A stretch of DNA of 45,989 nt from Myxococcota bacterium (GTDB lineage Bacteria > Myxococcota_A > UBA796 > CAJQPC01): assembly GCA_023150845.1 (NCBI GenBank), contig JAKLKD010000020.1:1-45989 (forward strand), read 5' to 3'. A model generated the notes under the pieces. It saw only the letters and a program-made list of their open reading frames with translations, was not told the DNA's origin and ran no database searches. Positions 42,501-45,989 of the stretch are shown piece by piece. A program made the position numbers and the translations under genes. Position 1 is the first letter of the stretch; the number at the start of each line of letters is the position of its first letter.

Positions 42501-42599
42501 GGGGTGCTCGGCGGGCGGGATGTAGGTGTACCCATAGACCTGGCGTAAGGTGCGGATCAGCGGCCACTCGACCAAAGACTCTTCGTTGGGGGTCTTCAA
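39573..42599 (-). CDS. hsdR: Type I restriction endonuclease subunit R
   Basis: The 1008-residue product has the N-terminal PD-(D/E)xK nuclease (PLVVIEAKSP near 132), a Walker A motif HTQGSGKS with Lys285, a DEAH box with Asp401 (LIDEAHRTQE), the TGTP segment of motif III, and a long C-terminal helical region. It translocates DNA by ATP hydrolysis and cuts unmethylated DNA at a distance when bound to HsdM and HsdS. It is full length. Its ATG overlaps the hsdS stop by four bases. Confidence 0.95.
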   Translation of the reverse strand: MKTPNEESLVEWPLIRTLRQVYGYTYIPPAEHPRLRTSDREVIFLPRLVAALARLNGISEAVALPIAQELVAVHDNRRWLEILRGQLSKRLPGEDQHRTITVVDLDHPERNEYAVTHQLTVQGLTERRPDVVVYVNGLPLVVIEAKSPLRSEQEVFHAIDQLSQYERDVPRLFFPNQFNIVTNNLTLLVGATGAGRFGFARWRDPWPKRLEDFNDDTERGLYSLLEPRRLCDLIAHFVVFETRDGKTVKKMARYQQLRAVNKMVARCVGDGPRRGLIWHTQGSGKSLTMAFAALKLKFHRGLSSPRLENPNLLILTDRLDLHDQISATFVACGLPNPLRAESIAELRALLQAGGVGQTVLTTIFRFRWDAPGLDAPSHAARLAALKELAAPRSDRWILLIDEAHRTQEKELGAYLRAVLPEAARFGFTGTPVKKDDLDTYQNFSPPGEKYLDKYGLIDAVKDGATVPIYHQTRLTEWKLNAKLLDVAFDQTFAQEGDELREELRRRGVTKGDLARFPERIELIAQDIWTHYTEHVQPDGHKGQVVAIDRLACVAYKEALDKTITRWLMKRRGLGEAEAKAQAAGMTACVYSPGQHDDVAHPQLAAFQVSPEEVTTTLVPRFNDPADPLCLLIVCNKLLTGFDAPIERVMYLDNPLKDHNLLQAIARTNRRFDRKDHGLIVDYIGVTRRLAEALAAYHAEDVAGASRDVDLLHDQLVAAHRDVMAFVAGAKRTNDAKANLDALIRHIGTEDRWYTFRHLADAFVLAYGALTPDPRVLPFLADLKYIGAAIPTGLAKFEQKEVVDWRRFSEKVRALLSEHLEVTGLGLITRLHTLTDPAFWEDFKPEADLETALVRKLTELKKETAERAARNPTRYTRFSKRVLALIEEFKKGDLTSLEPVEALARDIVEADRAAEAEGLDEGTYAVAELLHAAAPHPDGPAGVADLAREITALYGSEVHAPRSWQDRPELRRSLRASVRRVLMARDWPGWDGGLTEQIEALALTLYARG

Positions 42600-43978
42600 G
42601 GGGTCACCCGCGTCTGTCCGGAGAGGAGGGTTTGTAGGAGGGCGGACTTAACCAACTGGAGAGCCTCCATAGCGGAGGTGTTGCTTTGCAAGGTCGTAAG
42701 CGCCTGCTGAATATGGCTCACGATCGTTGCCTGCTCTTCAATTGAAGGAAGCGGCACCAACATCTTGTTTAGTTCGCCTGCATTTAGGTGCTTTTGAGCG
42801 AGGCCTCCCTGCATCTTCAACACTTGCCTCTTACCAACGATAGAGTTGATAAACCATGCCAAGAATGAAGATAGAATTATAGAGTGTCGCGGCTTAACGA
42901 ACAGAATGTCGACACAGTTTGTGTCGTTCAACTCGGGCGGAACGACACAGGCGGTGCCCGGAAATCCCGTTCGCACAATAACTACGTCTCCAGCCTTAAG
43001 TCTACTCTTTCGCATGAGCTCGTTCGACTCCTCCGAGATGTACACCCACTCCGAATCGCGAACGAATCCTTCGCCAATGTTGGCAGATCGCCAGCACTTC
43101 ACTCCGCGCGGCACGTAGTATTGTGTCGGACGCACAACAATACCTACAGAGATCTGATGTGTCAGATCTTCGCAGCGGTATAGTTTCCACGCCTCGGGGA
43201 TCTCGCCGATCTCGGTCTGCTTAAACCGGGTGTGGCCGAGGCCACGGGTGAGGAGCGTCTGAAGCATCGCCTCCTTCACCCGCCGGGTCTGGTCAATGAC
43301 GGCCTGGGTAGCCTCGATGGCCTCATCGACGGAGGAGAGGATCTGCGCGATCTTCTTCTGCTCGGCGAGGGGGGGCAGGGCTAGCTTAAGACACCGAAGT
43401 TCGCTTCCGCTGATTGCGTCAAACGTGCTGCCCTGACTCCTCTTCGAGAGCTCAGGTCTAAGCAGTTGTAGCGCCTGATAAGTGAATTCCTGATGAGCTG
43501 CTTCTGCGCAAATTGCGGCAAGGCCACGGCCAATACATGATACCTCTCGGGCAACATTAAGTTCACCGACTGGCGCTCGGACGCTGATGAGAATGTCGCC
43601 TGGTTGTGCGAATCGTATTCCATGAGTAGTCCAGCGGGTGGGAGTGGGGAAGCGTGGCCCAAACTCTGCGTTGCCCTGAAAGAAAGGAACGCCAATCCCA
43701 TCTGTGTTCACCGCGTAAGACGGGGGAGACTGTCCCATTATGATCTTGGCGACTTCTCCCAAGGTTGTCACCATCCAGTCAATGGATGGGGAATTTCTTC
43801 GAATGGACTGCAACTCAAACCGAGGCGCCACAGATGACTCATCCAGCAGGTTCCGCACAGCCATTTGGTCACGTAGCGCAGAGACATCCCTGTCGTCATG
43901 TACAGGTTTATACTGCAAGTCTGCCCCAGATGAGTCGGAGAACATCGCCGCCAGACGCGGCTTCTTGTCATTTCCCAT
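42596..43978 (-). CDS. hsdS: Type I restriction-modification specificity subunit S
   Basis: The 460-residue product has two target-recognition domains (about 60 to 200 and 262 to 420), each followed by a conserved coiled-coil segment: LPPLAEQKKIAQILSSVDEA near 201 and LPSIEEQATIVSHIQQALTT near 413. It chooses the bipartite DNA site for HsdM and HsdR. The DNA coding the two recognition domains (about 43385..43960 and 42650..43190) is clearly more AT-rich than the central conserved segment and flanking genes. The N-terminal 50 residues precede the usual domain start. It overlaps hsdM by 11 and hsdR by 4 bases. Confidence 0.92.
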   Translation of the reverse strand: MGNDKKPRLAAMFSDSSGADLQYKPVHDDRDVSALRDQMAVRNLLDESSVAPRFELQSIRRNSPSIDWMVTTLGEVAKIIMGQSPPSYAVNTDGIGVPFFQGNAEFGPRFPTPTRWTTHGIRFAQPGDILISVRAPVGELNVAREVSCIGRGLAAICAEAAHQEFTYQALQLLRPELSKRSQGSTFDAISGSELRCLKLALPPLAEQKKIAQILSSVDEAIEATQAVIDQTRRVKEAMLQTLLTRGLGHTRFKQTEIGEIPEAWKLYRCEDLTHQISVGIVVRPTQYYVPRGVKCWRSANIGEGFVRDSEWVYISEESNELMRKSRLKAGDVVIVRTGFPGTACVVPPELNDTNCVDILFVKPRHSIILSSFLAWFINSIVGKRQVLKMQGGLAQKHLNAGELNKMLVPLPSIEEQATIVSHIQQALTTLQSNTSAMEALQLVKSALLQTLLSGQTRVTP

Positions 43979-45524
43979 GATCCAGCTCCGTCATCAGCCG
44001 CCACATCTTGGCCTCGGCCTCGTCGCGGGCGGCGGTCAGCGCGCGCAGCTGGGCCAGCTCGGCGGCGAGGTCCAAGGACTCGGCGGGGGCCTCGGTCTGA
44101 ACGTAGCGGCTGATGTTCAGGTTGTGGTCGTTCTGGCGGAGCTCGTCGGTGGTCACCACGCGGCTGAGGCGGGGGGTGTCGGCGAAGCGGCGGACGGTCT
44201 CGGCGAGGCGCGACACGTTCTCGGCGCTCAGGTGGTTCTGGTTCTTGCCCGGCTGAATCTCCTTCTCGCCGTTCACGATGAGCACCCGGCCCGCGCGGTC
44301 GGCGGGTTTGCCGCGCCGCATCACCAAGATCGCGGCGGGGATGCCCGTGCCATAAAACAGGTTCGGCCCCAGGCCCACCACACACTCGATGAGGTCGTCC
44401 TGAATCATCCCCCGGCGGATCTCCCCCTCCGCGCCGCCCCGGAACAGCACGCCGTGGGGCACCACCACGGCCAGGCGCCCGCCGTCCATCAAGGAGGCCA
44501 GCATGTGCTGCACGAAGGCCAGGTCCCCATAGGACTTGGGCGGGCAGCCGTACACGTCGCGGCCATAACGGTCGCCTTGGCCCCACACCTCATGGCCCCA
44601 GGGGGACAAGGAGAACGGCGGGTTGGCGAGCACCCGGTCGAACCGCTTGAGCGTGCGGCCGTCGGGGTTCTTGTGTACGGGGTCCAAGAGCGTGTCGCCG
44701 CGCTCGATCTTCGCGTCGTTCACCTCATGCAAGAACAGCGACATCTTGCAGATGGCCCAGGTGTTCAGGTTCTTCTCTTGGCCGTAGAGCATGATCGACG
44801 TGGGCGGGTGGCCCAGGCGCTCGACGTGGTGAACGGCCTCCAAGAGCAGGCCCCCGGCGCCGCAGGTGGGGTCGTACACCGTCATGCCCGGGCGGGGGTC
44901 GAGCAGCTCCACCATGAGGCGCACGACCGCCTTGGGGGTGAAGAACTCGCCGCCCTTCTTCCCGGCGTCGTCGGCGAACCTCTCGATGAGGTACTCGTAA
45001 GCGTTGCCCAGGGTGGTGGAGTCCACGTCGGACTTGCGTAAGCGGCGCCTCTCAAAGTGGTTGAGCAGAAGCTCTAGCAGGCGATCGGGGAATCGCTCCT
45101 TGTTGGCGAAGTCTACGTCTTGGAACACGCCCACGAGCGGCGAGTTGTGGTCTTGAATGGCGTAGAACGCCTCGTTCAGCCGGGAGCCGATGTCTACGGA
45201 GCTGCGGCGCACGTCGTCCCAGAACGCGCCCTCGGGGATGTGGAAGCGGTGCTCGTCGGGGTGCCGGGCCATCGCCACGTTGCCCCGCAGCTCCACGAGC
45301 CGGGCCTCATACTCCTCAACCCACACGTCACACAGCCGCTTGTAGAACAAGAGCCCCAGGATGTAGTGCTTGTAGTCGCCGGAGTCGATGGAGCCCCGCA
45401 GGATGTCCGCCGCCCCCCAGAGGTGGTTGCCCAGGGCCTTGAGCTCGGCCTGGTAACGCTCCTCGGGCGTGAGCGCGGCGGCGGGGGCGGCGGCGGGCTT
45501 GGCGGCGGGCTTACGAGGGGGCAT
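43968..45524 (-). CDS. hsdM: Type I restriction-modification DNA methyltransferase subunit M
   Basis: The 518-residue product has the N-terminal HsdM helical domain (HLWGAADILRGSI near 33), motif I as DPTCGAGGLLLEA near 220 and motif IV NPPF with Asn301, typical of N6-adenine methyltransferases of type I systems. The first 23 residues are a Lys/Pro/Ala-rich leader. The start ATG at 45522..45524 is preferred; a longer frame upstream is Pro/Arg-rich and not family-like. On the minus strand TGGTACAAC at about 45553..45561 is a possible extended -10. It is the first gene of hsdMSR. Confidence 0.93.
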   Translation of the reverse strand: MPPRKPAAKPAAAPAAALTPEERYQAELKALGNHLWGAADILRGSIDSGDYKHYILGLLFYKRLCDVWVEEYEARLVELRGNVAMARHPDEHRFHIPEGAFWDDVRRSSVDIGSRLNEAFYAIQDHNSPLVGVFQDVDFANKERFPDRLLELLLNHFERRRLRKSDVDSTTLGNAYEYLIERFADDAGKKGGEFFTPKAVVRLMVELLDPRPGMTVYDPTCGAGGLLLEAVHHVERLGHPPTSIMLYGQEKNLNTWAICKMSLFLHEVNDAKIERGDTLLDPVHKNPDGRTLKRFDRVLANPPFSLSPWGHEVWGQGDRYGRDVYGCPPKSYGDLAFVQHMLASLMDGGRLAVVVPHGVLFRGGAEGEIRRGMIQDDLIECVVGLGPNLFYGTGIPAAILVMRRGKPADRAGRVLIVNGEKEIQPGKNQNHLSAENVSRLAETVRRFADTPRLSRVVTTDELRQNDHNLNISRYVQTEAPAESLDLAAELAQLRALTAARDEAEAKMWRLMTELDHGK

Positions 45525-45832
45525 CGGCGCTCGGGGTGGCGTGGGGGCCGAGGTTGTACCACACGCCGACGGGGGACGCAGCGCCGGGGGTACGACTGGA
45601 GCCCGCGCGAGGTCGTCTGGCGCGGCCCCCAACGCACGCTCACCGCTTGGGGAGAGTCTCCAGCCGATGCGGCGGGCGCGGCGGCGGGCCGGATCAGGTC
45701 AGCCCATGGCCTCGCCCACCGCGGACGAGGGCTGGAGGCGATCGGAGTTGGCGAGCTGGGCGCGCTTCGGGAGCCCGAGGGCGCCTGAGCGCTGGCGCGG
45801 CGAAGGTCGCGCGGCGGCGCTTGGGCGGGCGC
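45525..45832. other. Intergenic region upstream of hsdM
   Basis: No convincing gene in these 308 bases. Open frames here are short, Arg/Pro-rich and unlike known proteins. It should hold the hsdM promoter and the end of transcription from the gene to the right. Confidence 0.5.
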
Positions 45833-45989
45833 CTAGTCTTGCGTGCGCCAGTCCAGGTCGCCAAGAGGCACGCCGATGACGCGAACGCGACCTTGCCCAT
45901 CGGGCTCGTGGTGCTTGACCCGCACCACGAACCCGCCCGAGTCGAGCAGGGTATAGGCGGCGCTCGGCGTGTAGGGGCGGAAGTTGGGG
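45833..45989 (-). CDS. 3' end of an unknown gene, cut by the window edge
   Basis: The last 51 residues of a protein are read on the minus strand from the edge to the TAG at 45833..45835. They include SAAYTLLDSGGFVVRVKHHE and end VIGVPLGDLDWRTQD. Codon use is like the neighbouring genes. The pattern looks like two short beta strands; the family is not recognised. Confidence 0.5.
   Translation of the reverse strand, partial: PNFRPYTPSAAYTLLDSGGFVVRVKHHEPDGQGRVRVIGVPLGDLDWRTQD

Noticed and set aside
42640-43200. Inserted mobile element in hsdS
   Set aside because: The AT-rich stretch stays in frame and encodes a recognition domain; there are no terminal repeats or transposase.

Overview
The window is about 46 kb of very GC-rich, densely coded bacterial chromosome. 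The best lineage clue is the 981-residue secreted protein at 6404..9349. It carries about 22 thrombospondin type 3-like Asp-rich repeats and ends in a Gly/Cys motif, a hydrophobic stretch and an Arg cluster, the MYXO-CTERM layout. Together with FHA/sigma-54 type regulators, many lipoproteins and propeller proteins, this suggests a member of the Myxococcota or a relative. I see no tRNA, rRNA, prophage, insertion sequence or CRISPR array.

Layout. 1..258 is a tandem array of 43-bp units. 275..6305 (minus) is a tightly packed run: TPR-like protein, SixA-like phosphatase, Ppx/GppA-like phosphatase, fused branched-chain 2-oxoacid dehydrogenase E1, FabD-like acyltransferase and HD-domain hydrolase. 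6404..9349 is the repeat-rich surface protein. 9514..11800 (minus) holds a DUF885 peptidase-like protein and an inorganic pyrophosphatase. 11933..17793 holds a propeller-like protein, a GT-C glycosyltransferase-like membrane protein, a small secreted protein, an Ala-rich helical protein without aromatic residues and a lipoprotein esterase with a lamin-tail domain. 17870..20293 is a hybrid histidine kinase. 20255..23404 is a regulatory cluster: an orphan SPPY DNA methyltransferase, two tandem palindromes, a sigma-54 promoter, a TPR-like protein and an FHA protein with a degenerate AAA+ domain. 23401..25097 is a sulfatase-like lipoprotein with a DUF1905 protein. 25187..29347 is an asparagine synthetase homologue with altered active sites, then penicillin-binding protein 1C. 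29384..32481 (minus) is argR-argG-argH. 32917..36243 is a GMC oxidoreductase with a mono-haem cytochrome lipoprotein. 36357..39423 holds a helical unknown, a second 43-bp repeat array, a metallopeptidase remnant, a propeller-like protein and a small lipoprotein. 39573..45524 (minus) is a complete type I restriction-modification operon hsdM-hsdS-hsdR. The last 157 bases are the 3' end of an unknown gene.

How the parts fit. The E1/FabD-like pair suggests acyl-group supply from branched-chain oxoacids; the FabD-like protein lacks the malonate-binding Arg, so it may move a non-carboxylated acyl group. The arg genes form a self-regulated final segment of arginine synthesis. The GMC/cytochrome pair looks like an oxidase-to-electron-transport unit. 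The least explained part is the FHA/pseudo-AAA/TPR/sigma-54 cluster at about 21.4 to 23.4 kb.
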